NCBI RefSeq assembly: GCF_020819595.1
Contig: NZ_JAJHNP010000037.1
Coordinates: 1 to 48,336, forward strand
Length of the DNA stretch: 48,336 bases
Direction of reading: 5' to 3'
Source: Streptomyces barringtoniae
Lineage (GTDB): Bacteria; Actinomycetota; Actinomycetes; Streptomycetales; Streptomycetaceae
The notes under the pieces were generated by a model. That model searched no databases. It worked only from the letters and a program-made list of their open reading frames with translations, and was not told the DNA's origin. A program made the translations under genes and the position numbers. Numbering within the stretch: position 1 is the first letter of the stretch; each line of letters begins with the position of its first letter. Below, piece after piece: positions 9,113-17,623 of this stretch.

Positions 9113-9760
9113 TTAACGGCGGCCTGTAAGACGACCGTCAGACGGACGTGACGGTCCAGGCACCGAAGCATCCAAGAAGAGATCGGTGAGCGCCCACACG
9201 CAGGGGTCGAGCAGGTCCGGCGACTTCTCCTCGGTCTCCGAGGCGCCGACATACGTCGTCATCTGCTCCTCCAGCGCCGCGAACGTGCGCGGCGGGCCTG
9301 CGTGGCTGATGCGGGACTGCTCGTACAGCATCGCGAGCAGTGCCGCGCGGGCGCGCTTGCCGCGGGTGGCATGGACGACGCGGCAGGGGACCGTCGGGTC
9401 GGCCTCCGCCAAGAGGGCCGGTAGGTAGTCGCCGCTGTTGTTGGCCTCGATGACCACGCAGTCGGCCTGGTGCTCGTGGTAGAGGGCGGCGGCGCGGCGC
9501 ATCGCGGCCGTGGGGGTGCGGCGGTCCTGCTCGCTGTGGAGGATGTAGCCGCGGGGACGGCGGTCGCCCTACATCTGCTCCAGCGGGTAGGAGCGGCCGG
9601 CCACCGTGAAGGCGGTCAGGTCCGCGGTGTCCGTCGTCGTGACGGCCGGGTCGACGGCGACGACCAGGCGGTCGAGCGAAGGGACGGCGGCGCGTGCGAC
9701 GCGCGGGACGAACCCGGCCTCCTGCGGATTGCGCTCGACGATCTCGACCTCGATGCCCAA
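9113..9760 (-). pseudogene. Phage terminase large-subunit relic with in-frame amber stop
   Basis: One continuous minus-strand frame gives the C-terminal nuclease half of a terminase large subunit. VVAVDPAVTTTDTADLTAF has the first catalytic Asp, DCVVIEANNSGDY the Glu, and LLDPCVWALTDLF the last Asp of an RNase H-like site. The frame is broken by a TAG at 9569-9571 and resumes without a shift (GDRRPRGYILHSEQDRRT). The N-terminal ATPase half is missing, and at about 9760 the sequence switches into the opposite-strand hydrolase fragment. It is a prophage remnant and cannot be functional as read. Confidence 0.75.
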
Positions 9761-9778
9761 GCCACTGCCGTGCGCGGG

Positions 9779-10146
9779 TCCCGTTCCGCAACGGCGACGG
9801 CACCACGGGCACCGACGTGTACATCCGGCCCGCCAAACTCCACGCCACCTTCGCCCAGGACCTCTCCCAGCAGCAGGCGTCCGTCATGGCATCGACGCAG
9901 CGCCCGATCGCGCAGTCGGCCTTCAATGACAAGCTCACCGCGGCAGCCTGGCAGGACAAGCCCGTCTACGTGCTCGCCGGCAGACAGGACCGGGCCATCA
10001 ACCCGAGCCTCTAACGGTACGAAGCCAAGCGCGCACACGCACGCAAGACAGTGGAGATCAACTCCTCACACGTGTGCCTGGTCTCCCATCCCCAAGCCGT
10101 CACGGATCTCATCCTCAGCGCGGCCCACGACTCCGGCCACCAGTAG
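9779..10146 (+). pseudogene. Alpha/beta hydrolase relic, C-terminal half with in-frame stop
   Basis: The frame reads GTTGTDVYIRPAKLHATFAQD, then QRPIAQSAFNDKL, VLAGRQDRAINPSL, a TAA at 10012-10014, and continues in the same frame with EAKRAHARKTVEINSSHVCL to a TAG at 10144. This is the C-terminal half of the Streptomyces alpha/beta hydrolases that end with a conserved SSH active-site histidine block. The nucleophile elbow and the whole N-terminal half are absent. The 5' side abuts the terminase relic at about 9760-9780, so a rearrangement removed the start. Confidence 0.72.
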
Positions 10147-10287
10147 TCGTTCCGTTCCCGGATACTGAAGCGGCGGTCGCAGAATGGCGTTGAAGTCGGG
10201 CTCGCCAAAGGCGGGGAGGGGAAGCTGCTGAGGTACTCGATCGAGGTCGGCCTGGCCAGTCTGCTGAGCTACTGGGCGGCCACCAGT

Positions 10288-10737
10288 ATGTGGTCGGGCG
10301 CTCACCAGCCGTACGAGGAGGGGCAACTCGGCGGCATGTGGGCTGCGATTTCTACGATTTTCGTGGTCCGGGAATGCAAAAGGAAGAGTGCAACGGCGGC
10401 GATCGCTCGCATGTCGGCAATGCTCATCAGCTTCGTACTCTGCCTGGCCTACCTTGTGTTCCTGCCCTTCCATGCGTGGGGCCTCGCCCTGCTCGTGGGG
10501 TTGAGCGTCCTGGTGCCCGGGCTGATCGGACGGCCCGGCGACGAAGCGACCGCAGCCATCACCACCACAGTCGTCATGGTCGTCGCGGGACTGAACGCGC
10601 ACGGGGCCTGGAAACAGCCGCTGCTGCGTCTGGTGGACACGGCCATCGGTGTAGCCGCAGGCATGGTCACGCTGGTCATCGTGGATCAGATCGGCAAGTG
10701 GACGGCCCGGGGCCGCACTTCTCCGCGTCACCGCTGA
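10288..10737 (+). CDS. FUSC-family integral membrane protein, probably N-terminally shortened
   Basis: The 149-residue product has hydrophobic segments typical of FUSC/aromatic-acid exporter-like proteins (FVLCLAYLVFLPFHAWGLALLVGL, TVVMVVAGLNAHGAW, GVAAGMVTLVIVDQIGKW). The ATG at 10288 is the only ordinary start, yet family-like sequence continues upstream in the same frame to about 10186 (LLRYSIEVGLASLLSYWAA, a first membrane helix). No good start exists there before the TAG at 10144 that ends the hydrolase relic. The gene has therefore probably lost its original start through the same rearrangement. Transport activity is doubtful. Confidence 0.6.
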   Translation: MWSGAHQPYEEGQLGGMWAAISTIFVVRECKRKSATAAIARMSAMLISFVLCLAYLVFLPFHAWGLALLVGLSVLVPGLIGRPGDEATAAITTTVVMVVAGLNAHGAWKQPLLRLVDTAIGVAAGMVTLVIVDQIGKWTARGRTSPRHR

Positions 10738-10792
10738 GGACGGACGGTTTCTCGGCACACTCGCCGCGGACGGGCGCCGGCCCAGTCGGCGC

Positions 10793-11600
10793 TCAGGGCG
10801 CGGCGATCGCGTACCGCGGTTTGGTTCCGGGAGGCTCGGTCAGCAGGCTGCCGATGCTCTCGAGCGGGAGGGGTTCGCCGACGAGGTCCTGCCAGGGGAA
10901 CCGCTCCCGGGTCTCTTCCAGGAAGCCGAGCGCAGCGGTCAGGTGTCGTGGTTCGTAGTTGTGCACGCCGGCGACGGACAGATGACGGCGCACCACGGCC
11001 TCCGGCTCGAGAGCTACGGGGGCCCCGGGCAGAACGGCTCCGGCGAGGACGGCGACACCCTGGACATCGAGTGTGCGCAGTCCCTCCTGCAGTGCCCCGG
11101 AGGAGCCGGAGAACTCGAGCAACACGTCGAAGGGCCCCGTGTCGGGCATGGTCGGCTGGACGTCGGTGGCACCGAACTGCCCTGCCAGCTCACGCCTGTC
11201 GGCGGCGGGGTCGACGGCTGTCACCGACGCCGCTCCGGCCGCTGCGGCAGCCGCGACCGCGGTGAGTCCGAGCATGCCGGCTCCCACGACTACCACCCGC
11301 CTGCCCGCCATGCGCGGCGCGCGTTCGACCACCGCCATGACCGTCGCCGTGGCGCATGCGGCCGGTGCGGCGAGCGCGTCCGTCAGGGCGTCGGCGACGA
11401 TGGCGATCGCCATTCCGCGAGGGAGCAGCACGTGCTGGGCGTAACCGCCGGACAGTTGCCAGTCGAAGTCCCATGCCTCATGACCGGCCTTGCGCACGGT
11501 GCGGCAGTTGGCGGTGATGCCGGCCAGGCAGCGGTCGCAGGTGCCGCACGGCAGTGTCACCGACCAGATGACGCGTTGGCCGAGGTCGGCGCGTTCGCCG
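10793..11600 (-). pseudogene. Zinc-dependent alcohol dehydrogenase, 5'-truncated
   Basis: The 255 residues from 11560, plus about 12 codons upstream in the same frame (GERADLGQRVIWSV), match medium-chain dehydrogenases. The structural zinc lobe C-x2-C-x2-C-x7-C is present (CGTCDRCLAGITANC), as is the Rossmann motif VVVVGAGMLGLTA. The overall pattern (LSGGYAQHVLLPRG, AAPAACATATVMAVVE) resembles the HpnZ-type group associated with phosphonate metabolism. The N-terminal catalytic zinc ligands and the G-H-E motif are missing because the sequence changes near 11600 into an MFS fragment on the other strand. It is unlikely to be active. Confidence 0.72.
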
Positions 11601-11815
11601 TAGCGCTCATCGTGCCGCTCATCCTGGCCGGCCCCGGACTCCGGATCGTGACGCTGATCGCCTGCTGCTGTTTCGCGGTCGGCATCGCGATCACCTTCCT
11701 GATACGTGAGCCGATCGGGCTCTCCCTCGACGACATCGGCGAGAGCCTCGCCGTCGAGCCGGCGGCGACGCCCGCCGCGGCCGCGATCGCACCGATCGGC
11801 GAAGCCCGAGTCTGA
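11585..11815 (+). pseudogene. MFS transporter, C-terminal fragment only
   Basis: About 75 residues remain: FAVALIVPLILAGPG, then IVTLIACCCFAVGIAITFLI (one or two membrane helices) and a tail with PIGLSLDDIGE ending at TGA 11815. This is the last helix and cytoplasmic tail of a major-facilitator transporter. Everything upstream is missing, since the preceding DNA belongs to the dehydrogenase on the minus strand. Both genes are cut at the same place, about 11590-11600. Confidence 0.6.
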
Positions 11816-11852
11816 CCCGGGCCGGGACCGCCCGCCGGACGCGCCGGACAGA

Positions 11853-11881
11853 CGCCGCGGCGTTTTTTCCGCCCCGCGGCG
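11853..11881 (+). terminator. Hairpin after the MFS fragment
   Basis: CGCCGCGG (11853-11860) pairs perfectly with CCGCGGCG (11874-11881) around a 13-nt loop that includes T6. It begins 38 bp after the MFS stop codon and probably ends that transcript. Confidence 0.45.
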
Positions 11882-11884
11882 TTC

Positions 11885-11916
11885 GGAGCCCGGTCGGCCT
11901 CGGTCGACCGGGCTCC
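11885..11916. terminator. Second GC-rich hairpin between convergent transcripts
   Basis: GGAGCCCGGTCG (11885-11896) and CGACCGGGCTCC (11905-11916) form a perfect 12-bp stem with an 8-nt loop. It lies between the rightward MFS fragment and the leftward MFS exporter gene that ends at 12003, as expected of a bidirectional terminator. Confidence 0.55.
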
Positions 11917-12002
11917 CTCCCGTTCAGCACCGATCTCCTTGATCACGCCGAACTGTCCGGTGGTCAGGGGGAAGTGGGCAGTCGGGGGCCGACCGGCTCG
12001 GT

Positions 12003-13262
12003 TCACGCGGCGTCCACGGTGTCCACCGCCTCGGCGGGACGTACGGCGTCCGAGGGAGCCGTCGCGTGAGCCGTCGTCCACTGGCCGTGGGCCCACATCA
12101 GCAGACCGGCGAGGGGCAGCGCCGTCCCGACGGCACAGACGCCGGTCCAGCCGTAGGCGGTGTGCAGTGCCCCGGTCACGGCGGAGCAGGTGGCGCCGCC
12201 GACGAAGACCGTGGTCATGAAGACGGTGTTGACGCGGGCACGGGCGTCACCGCGCAGGGCGTAGATCTCGTGCTGGCTCAGCACCTGGTGGCACTGCACG
12301 GCGAAGTCCAGCAGCAGCGCGGCCAGGACCAGCAGTGGCACACTGCCGTGCCCCAGGGCGGCGACCACGAACGCCGACGAGGCGAGCAGCAGCGCCGCGC
12401 CGCTGGCACCGCGTCCGTGACCACGGTCCGCGATCCGGCCGGCTATCGGCGCCGCGGCCGCCCCGGCGGCGCCGACCAGTGCGAAGAGAGCAACCTGGAC
12501 CTGGCCGAAGTGGTGTTCGTCGATCAGCTCGTAGGCAATGGCCGTCCAGAACGCGGTGAACGCCCCGAACATGCTCGCCTGGCACAGCGCCCGGCGGCGC
12601 AGGACGGGCTCGCGCCGCACCAGCTCGCCCAGACTCGCCAGGAGCGCGGGGTAGCTGGCCGTGTGGTCAGGTGCGCGCCGGGGCAGCATCCGGCGCAGGA
12701 CGACGGCGAGGGCCGCCATGAGGACTGCGGAGATCACGTAGACCGCCCGCCAGCCCAGCAGGTCGGCGACCAGGCTCGCCACCGTCCGCGCGAGCAGGAT
12801 GCCGGTCAGCAGACCGCTCATGACCTGCCCGACGACCTTGCCGCGCTGGTCGGCCGGGGCCAGGTGGGCCGCCAGCGGCACCAGGACCTGCGCGACCACG
12901 GAGGTGGTCCCCACCAGCACCGAGACGGCCAGGAGCATTCCGAACACCGGGCTCGCCACGGCAAGCAGCAGCGCCGTCGCGGTCACGAGCAGCGTCCGCG
13001 TCGCCAGCCGGCGGTTCTCGACCAGGTCGCCGAGCGGCAGCAGGAACAGCAGCCCCAGGGCATAACCCGCCTGGGTCAGGGTCACCACCAGCGTGGCCGC
13101 GCCCTGGCCGACTCCGAAGGAGCGGGCGATGAGTTCGAGCAGCGGCTGCGCGTAGTACAGATTGGCCACGGTCAGGCCGCAGGCCACCGCCAGGACCCGG
13201 GTCAGTGCCGGATTCATCCGCTGCGGTGCGGCCGGTTCGGGCGCACTCACCAGTTGACGCAT
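12003..13262 (-). CDS. MFS transporter (drug/metabolite efflux type)
   Basis: ATG 13262 gives 419 residues with about 12 hydrophobic segments, for example VLAVACGLTVANLYYAQPLL, AGYALGLLFLLPLGDLVENR and VFGMLLAVSVLVGTTSVVAQ. The pattern LTVANLYYAQPLL in helix 1 is typical of the YgaY/AraJ-like MFS group. An upstream extension to 13460 is possible but has no transporter character. The gene is divergent from the MmyB-type regulator at 13403, with a dyad in between, a common arrangement for repressor-controlled exporters. The substrate is unknown. Confidence 0.85.
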   Translation of the reverse strand: MRQLVSAPEPAAPQRMNPALTRVLAVACGLTVANLYYAQPLLELIARSFGVGQGAATLVVTLTQAGYALGLLFLLPLGDLVENRRLATRTLLVTATALLLAVASPVFGMLLAVSVLVGTTSVVAQVLVPLAAHLAPADQRGKVVGQVMSGLLTGILLARTVASLVADLLGWRAVYVISAVLMAALAVVLRRMLPRRAPDHTASYPALLASLGELVRREPVLRRRALCQASMFGAFTAFWTAIAYELIDEHHFGQVQVALFALVGAAGAAAAPIAGRIADRGHGRGASGAALLLASSAFVVAALGHGSVPLLVLAALLLDFAVQCHQVLSQHEIYALRGDARARVNTVFMTTVFVGGATCSAVTGALHTAYGWTGVCAVGTALPLAGLLMWAHGQWTTAHATAPSDAVRPAEAVDTVDAA

Positions 13263-13325
13263 GCGTTCTCGCCTTCCATACGAAGTTTCGGAAGCAACGC
13301 TAGGAAGGCGGGAAGCGGCGAAGAA

Positions 13326-13376
13326 GGGTGTGCTCCACCCCCTCTCAGCCAGGGTGCAACACACCCAGGACGGCCG
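13326..13376. promoter_or_regulatory. Imperfect dyad in the MFS/regulator divergent promoter region
   Basis: GGGTGTGCTCCACCC (13326-13340) and GGGTGCAACACACCC (13362-13376) pair at 12 of 15 positions. The element lies 27 bp upstream of the regulator ATG and 64 bp upstream of the MFS start. It is the best candidate operator for the adjacent regulator. Confidence 0.5.
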
Positions 13377-13402
13377 GCCCGGCCGGCGGTACGGTGACCC
13401 GT

Positions 13403-14272
13403 ATGACGAGGGCAAACGAGCTCGGAGACTTCCTGCGCGCCCGCCGCGATCTGGTCGCACCCGAGGAGGCGGGCCTGCCGTCGCACACCTCCCGCCGGGT
13501 CAAGGGCCTGCGCCGGGAGGAGGTGGCGCTGCTCGCCGGAGTCAGCACCGACTACTACACACGCCTGGAACAGGGCCGCGAACGGCATCCTTCGGAGCAG
13601 GTACTCGGTGCCGTGGCCCGCGCTCTGCGCCTCGACGACGCCGCCTCCGCGCACCTCTTCCAGCTCGTCCAGCCATCGCCGACGACCGCCGGCACGCCGG
13701 TGACCACCGTCAGCCCCGAACTGTCGCGGCTCATGGACCACTTCCTGGACCTGCCGGCCTGCGTCGTCGGGCCCGCGCTGGACATCCTGGCCGCCAACCC
13801 GGCCGGGCGGCAGCTCTTCAGCGGTTTCGCCACGATGGACAACCAACTGCGCATGCTGTTCCTGGATCCCGCCGGCCGTCGCTTCTACCGGGACTGGGAG
13901 CGCGCTGCCCGCGGCATGGTCAGCAATCTGCGCGCGCAGTCCGCGCCGTTCCCCGACGACCCGCGCATCGCCCAGGTCATCGGTGAACTCTCCCTGCGCA
14001 GCCCGGCCTTCGCCGAGCTGTGGGCCCGGTACGACGTACGACCCTGCACCAGCGACGACAAACCGCTGTGGCACCCGCAAGTCGGCGAGATGTACCTGCA
14101 CTACGAGTCGTTCACCGTGGCCGGCGCTCCCGGCCAGCGGCTGCTGGTCTACTCCGCCGAACCCGGCACCCCGAGCGCCGACGCCCTCGTCCTGCTGGGC
14201 ACCCTCGCCGACGCCACGCCGCGCGGCCGATCCCGGAGGGAATCCGCCCCCGCGGCGCGCACGGCCTCATGA
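13403..14272 (+). CDS. XRE-family regulator with MmyB-like ligand-binding domain
   Basis: ATG 13403 gives 289 residues; the in-frame GTG at 13394 is an alternative. An N-terminal helix-turn-helix (residues 8-75) includes RRVKGLRREEVALLAGVS and DYYTRLEQGRE, the hallmark of this actinobacterial regulator class. The rest is an MmyB-like PAS-related ligand domain (PELSRLMDHFLDLPACVVG, ALDILAANPAGRQLF, MYLHYESFTVAGAPGQRLLVY). Members usually repress a divergently transcribed oxidoreductase or transporter and respond to small molecules. Here the divergent partner is the MFS exporter. Local repression is inferred from the layout and the dyad. Confidence 0.85.
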   Translation: MTRANELGDFLRARRDLVAPEEAGLPSHTSRRVKGLRREEVALLAGVSTDYYTRLEQGRERHPSEQVLGAVARALRLDDAASAHLFQLVQPSPTTAGTPVTTVSPELSRLMDHFLDLPACVVGPALDILAANPAGRQLFSGFATMDNQLRMLFLDPAGRRFYRDWERAARGMVSNLRAQSAPFPDDPRIAQVIGELSLRSPAFAELWARYDVRPCTSDDKPLWHPQVGEMYLHYESFTVAGAPGQRLLVYSAEPGTPSADALVLLGTLADATPRGRSRRESAPAARTAS

Positions 14273-14438
14273 CGACTCCGAGCGTTGTGGCGCGCACCTG
14301 TCCCGGGTGATGCCGGCCGCGGCGCCCGGACAGCCTGTACCGCGGCGGGCACGGCTTGTGCGGCGTGACGCCTGAGGCCTCGGACCATACAATTCGGGTA
14401 GCCATGTCCGTCATTGCGGACGCATGAGAGGCTGCCTC

Positions 14439-15116
14439 ATGGATGGTATTGCCGACATGGGAGGCACCCTGGGCTGGGGCCCCTTGCATCCGCCGCAACG
14501 CGACGAGCCGGTCTTCGCGGAGGGCTGGCAGCGCAAGGCGTTCGCGTTGGCCATCCTCTCCAGCCGTATCGCCTCCGGCGGCATCAACACGGACGCCTTC
14601 CGGCACGCGCTGGAGCGCCTGGACCGGGCCGCCTACCTGGACGACGGCTATTTCGGGCGCTGACTCAACGCCGGTGAGCTGATGCTCACGGAACGCTCCG
14701 TCCTGGCGCCGGGCGCGATCGAGGCCCGCGCCCGCAACCTGCGCGGCGAACACGTGGCGGAGCCGCCGATCACCGAACCCGCCAGACCTCACTACGCACC
14801 CACCTCCGAGAGGTCGCTGCGCCCGGTGGACGCCGCTGCGGCCTTCGGCGTCGGCGAGCGCGTACGCGCCAAGAGCATGTCGGTACCCGGACACACCCGG
14901 ACCCGGCTGCCGGGCTACATCCGGGGACACACCGGAGTCGTCGACATCGTCCAGCCCGCCCATGTGCTGCCGGACACCAACGCGCACTTCCTGGGCGAGA
15001 ACCCGCAGCACGTCTACACGGTGCGGTTCGACTCACGCGGAGTGTGGGGCCCCGACGCCGAACCCTTCGCCCTCACCGTGGAAATGTACGAGAGCTACCT
15101 GGAGACCACGGCATGA
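14439..15116 (+). pseudogene. nthB: Nitrile hydratase beta subunit, interrupted by TGA
   Basis: ATG 14439 lies seven bases after GAGG. The frame encodes MDGIADMGGTLGWGP, the standard beta-subunit start, and runs to AAYLDDGYFGR, where TGA (14661-14663) replaces the expected TGG. It then continues in the same frame through LNAGELMLTERSVL, the SH3-like C-terminal domain (VGERVRAKSM, PGYIRGHTGVVD) and DAEPFALTVEMYESYLE to TGA 15116. Apart from the one stop codon the ~225-residue subunit is complete. The stop overlaps the alpha-subunit start (ATGA), and beta-before-alpha order is usual for cobalt-type enzymes. The enzyme hydrates nitriles to amides and needs both subunits. Confidence 0.85.
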
Positions 15117-15712
15117 CCACCACCGGCGGCCCGGGCGACACCCCTTCCGTGGCGCTGCGCACCGAGGCGCTCGAGCAGCTGCTCACCGAGCGGGGCCTGA
15201 TCGACCCGAAGGTGATGAACGAGATCATCACCCAGTACGAGACCAACGTGGGCCCTCTCAACGGGGCCAAGGTCGTCGCCAAGGCGTGGACCGACCCCGG
15301 CTACCGGCGGCGCCTGCTCCAGGACGGCACCGCCGCCATCAGGGAACTGGGCTTCTCGGGGCAGCAGGGCGAGCACATCGTCGTGGTCGAGAACACCCCG
15401 ACCACCCACAACGTGGTGGTGTGCACGCTGTGCTCGTGCTACCCCTGGCCGGTGCTCGGTCTGTCGCCGAGCTGGTACAAGGACCCCGTGTACCGTGCAC
15501 GCGTGGTCAGGGAACCGCGCACGGTGCTGTCCGCGATGGGACTCGAACCCGACGACGACGTGCGCATCACCGTCCGCGACTCCACCAGCGAGGTGCGCTG
15601 GCTGGTCCTGCCCGAGCGTCCGGCCGGCACCGAGCACCTGTCCGAGGAGGAACTCGTCGCCCTGGTGACGCGGGACGCGATGGTCGGGGTGGCCAAGGTG
15701 ACGGCACCGTGA
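15113..15712 (+). CDS. nthA: Nitrile hydratase alpha subunit, cobalt type
   Basis: ATG 15113 overlaps the beta stop by four bases and gives 199 residues. The metal-claw motif VCTLCSCYPWPVLG is intact, with Thr in C-T-L-C-S-C, the residue found in cobalt (not iron) nitrile hydratases. The two outer-sphere cysteines of this motif become sulfenic and sulfinic acids in active enzymes. VGPLNGAKVVAKAWTDP and PSWYKDPVYRARVVREP are also typical. The subunit looks complete, but its partner has a nonsense codon and the accessory gene is truncated, so the operon is probably inactive. Confidence 0.92.
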   Translation: MTTTGGPGDTPSVALRTEALEQLLTERGLIDPKVMNEIITQYETNVGPLNGAKVVAKAWTDPGYRRRLLQDGTAAIRELGFSGQQGEHIVVVENTPTTHNVVVCTLCSCYPWPVLGLSPSWYKDPVYRARVVREPRTVLSAMGLEPDDDVRITVRDSTSEVRWLVLPERPAGTEHLSEEELVALVTRDAMVGVAKVTAP

Positions 15713-15801
15713 GCGCGCCGCTGGGCATCGAGGGCCCGGCCGCGCCACCTCGCTTGGAGGGGCGCCCTTCGGAAAAGGTGTTACCGAGGGTAACCGGATA
15801 A
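15709..15801 (+). pseudogene. Nitrile hydratase accessory/activator protein, N-terminal fragment
   Basis: GTG 15709 overlaps the alpha-subunit stop (GTGA). The first ~15 residues (SAPLGIEGPAAPPRLEG) match the start of the small accessory protein that normally follows nthA and helps insert cobalt. After about 15760 the similarity ends and the frame stops at 15801. Recombination has removed the rest. Confidence 0.6.
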
Positions 15802-16022
15802 CAGTTCGCGCAACGTCCCGTCTGACCAGTTCGAGCAGCGGCACGGCCGAGTGCCGCGTACGGCGAGGTGTTCCGCGCGGCGGAGTGCCTGTACTACGAG
15901 GCACCCCCGCGCGGCGAAGCACCTCTGAACGGCGAAGCGGCCCGGCGTGTTCCGCCGGGCCGTGCCGCGTGAGTCGACGGAGGGCCTACCCTCCCGCCAC
16001 TCCTCCAGTCGCCAGCGCGCCG
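15802..16022. other. Junction spacer between nitrile hydratase and sigma/Ku mosaic
   Basis: No coding content can be supported in this stretch. A short palindrome GTTACCGAGGGTAAC lies just before it, at 15779-15793. The breakpoint that removed the accessory gene is at or near here. Confidence 0.35.
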
Positions 16023-16262
16023 TCACTCCTCGACGGTCAGCCCCTTGCGCAGCCGCACCAGCGTCCGCGACAGCAGCCGCGAGACATGTATCTGGGAGAT
16101 GCCGAGTTCGTCACCGATCTCCGACTGGGTCAGGCCCGCGACGAAGCGCAGGGACAGGATCTTCCGTCCCGGGGTGACAGTTCGGCGATCAGCGGCTTCA
16201 ACGACTCGACGTACTCGATGCCTTCGATCCCGTGGTCCTCGTACCCGATACGGTCCACGCGG
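16023..16262 (-). pseudogene. SigB/SigF-type sigma factor, C-terminal region-4 fragment
   Basis: Two minus-strand frames join across a frameshift near 16170: YEDHGIEGIEYVESLKPLIA, then RKILSLRFVAGLTQSEIGDE with LGISQIHVSRLLSRTLVRLR and the terminal KGLTVEE. This is the region-4 helix-turn-helix and tail of the stress/development sigma factors regulated by RsbW-type anti-sigma factors. Regions 1-3 are absent, and upstream the frame runs into unrelated sequence. It cannot act as a sigma factor. Confidence 0.75.
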
Positions 16263-16329
16263 CCTGGCACCTTGCGCGTCACGCTGTTCGCTCCCGACGC
16301 ACCGGGCCGACACCCGGCTAACAACTCCA

Positions 16330-17295
16330 TCACGGTGACCGCGCCGATGCCGCAGATCTCGGCCAGCGTGCAGCCCAACGTGGCCAGCAGAGCGGGAACC
16401 TTCTTGTCGAGGACCAGCGAGTTCGAGTACCGGCGCAACAAGAACACCTCCACGGGCACACCGTCCCCCCGCACGGCTGTCTCGGCCAGGCCGACCGCAC
16501 CCTGTACGGCTTCCGACCCCAGGACCGCCGAACCCGGTGCTGAATGTGAACGGAGAAGGCACCACCGCGGGCGAGAAGACGAACGAGTGGCGCGGGCGCC
16601 TCTGGCAGTGGCTTCTCCCCGCGCTTCGCCTCGATGATCTGGGCCATGGCCTCGGTGTACCGGTCCTCGAAGTCGGGGCCCACCAGCTCGTCCACCGTCA
16701 TGGTGTCCATGAGGGCGAGCGCGCCCTCGATCTCCTGCTCGGACACCTCGACCGGCGGGGGCAGCAGCTCGGTAGGGTCGCGGATCTCGTCCGGCCAGCG
16801 CATGGCGTGGAGGACCAGGACGTCGTCGCGGATCCGGAGCAGGCCGAGTCTCCCCCGGCCGGACCAGGCGTACTTCGCGACGGCTACCTTCGAGGAGCGG
16901 CCGAGGGCCTGGACGAGGAGCTTGTACGGCTTGGCCGCGACCGGGCTGGACGGCTGGAGGTAGTAGCCCTCGGCGATCTTCAGCGGGTCGATGGAATCCA
17001 GGGGCACGAAGGCGTCGATCTCGATCGCTTTCGCTGTCGGCAGCGGGAGGTTGCTGAGTTCCTCGTCGGTGATGGGGATGACCTGGGTCTTCGACAGCTC
17101 GTAGCCCTTGCCGATCTCGGACTGGTCGACCTCGCGGTCCTCCAGCTCGCATGCCTTGCGGTAGCGCACGTGGCCCATGTCCTCGAGGTGGTATTGGTGG
17201 AACCTGATGCTGTGGTCCTCGGTCGCGCCAACCACGTTGATCGGTACGCTGACCAGGCCGAAGCTGATCGCACCGCTCCAGATGGTTCGGGGCAT
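16330..17295 (-). pseudogene. ku: Ku DNA end-binding protein, C-terminally truncated
   Basis: ATG 17295 starts a typical bacterial Ku (MPRTIWSGAISFGLVSVPI), and similarity continues through RYRKACELEDREVD, GYYLQPSSPVAAKPYKLL and MRWPDEIRDP to about EAKRGEKPLPEAP, near base 16580. The remaining ~80 codons are foreign. In an overlapping frame they resemble a transposase-like segment (KKVPALLATLGCTLAEICGI), possibly of IS110 type. Ku normally forms a ring on broken DNA ends and recruits LigD. The core fold is nearly complete, but the lysine-rich tail is replaced and no ligD is nearby. Residual function is possible but unlikely. Confidence 0.75.
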
Positions 17296-17389
17296 GGGTG
17301 ACCTCCGCGGTAGCCCCGAGCATCACCAGCGTACGAATGCCTCTGCCGTCCCGCATGCGCCCTCGAGGTCCACGCCGCCCCCTGAGTAC

Positions 17390-17512
17390 ATGGTCGACAC
17401 GCCGACTGTCGTCGTGTACCCGCCCGCCGAGGACGGCGGCCGGCAGGTCCGTGTCGGCAGCGTCGTCACGCCAGCGACGTTTGGGATGCCGCCGCCACCG
17501 GCCGCCGACTGA
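17390..17512 (+). pseudogene. Short N-terminal fragment of a small Streptomyces hypothetical protein
   Basis: ATG 17390 begins VDTPTVVVYPPAEDGGRQVRVG, which resembles the start of small conserved Streptomyces proteins (T-V-V-V-x-P-P...G-R-x-V-R-V) of about 65 residues. After this block the sequence changes character and ends at TGA 17512. The recognition is from pattern only. Confidence 0.35.
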
Positions 17513-17623
17513 GGGCGGATCACTCGGTGGGCAAGCCGCCCCCTGAGCCGGGGCAAGCTCTGCCGCTCGGGGGTGGGCAAGCCTGTCCCGGCAGCCGTGG
17601 CCAGGGACCGCCGACCAGGTCGG

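Noticed and set aside
9569..9571. Stop-codon readthrough or recoding in the terminase relic
   Set aside because: Interrupted genes in the window use TAG, TGA and TAA, and most have other damage, so decay is simpler than recoding.
12066..13397. 443-residue plus-strand frame opposite the MFS gene
   Set aside because: It is Gln/Arg/Gly-rich without domains and exactly mirrors the strongly coding MFS gene; a typical antisense shadow in GC-rich DNA.
14661..14663. Selenocysteine or programmed readthrough at the nthB TGA
   Set aside because: The expected residue is a structural Trp in the normal sequence, and no recoding element is seen.
16330..17295. Complete NHEJ system (Ku plus LigD)
   Set aside because: Ku has lost its tail and no ligD or primase domain is present in the window.
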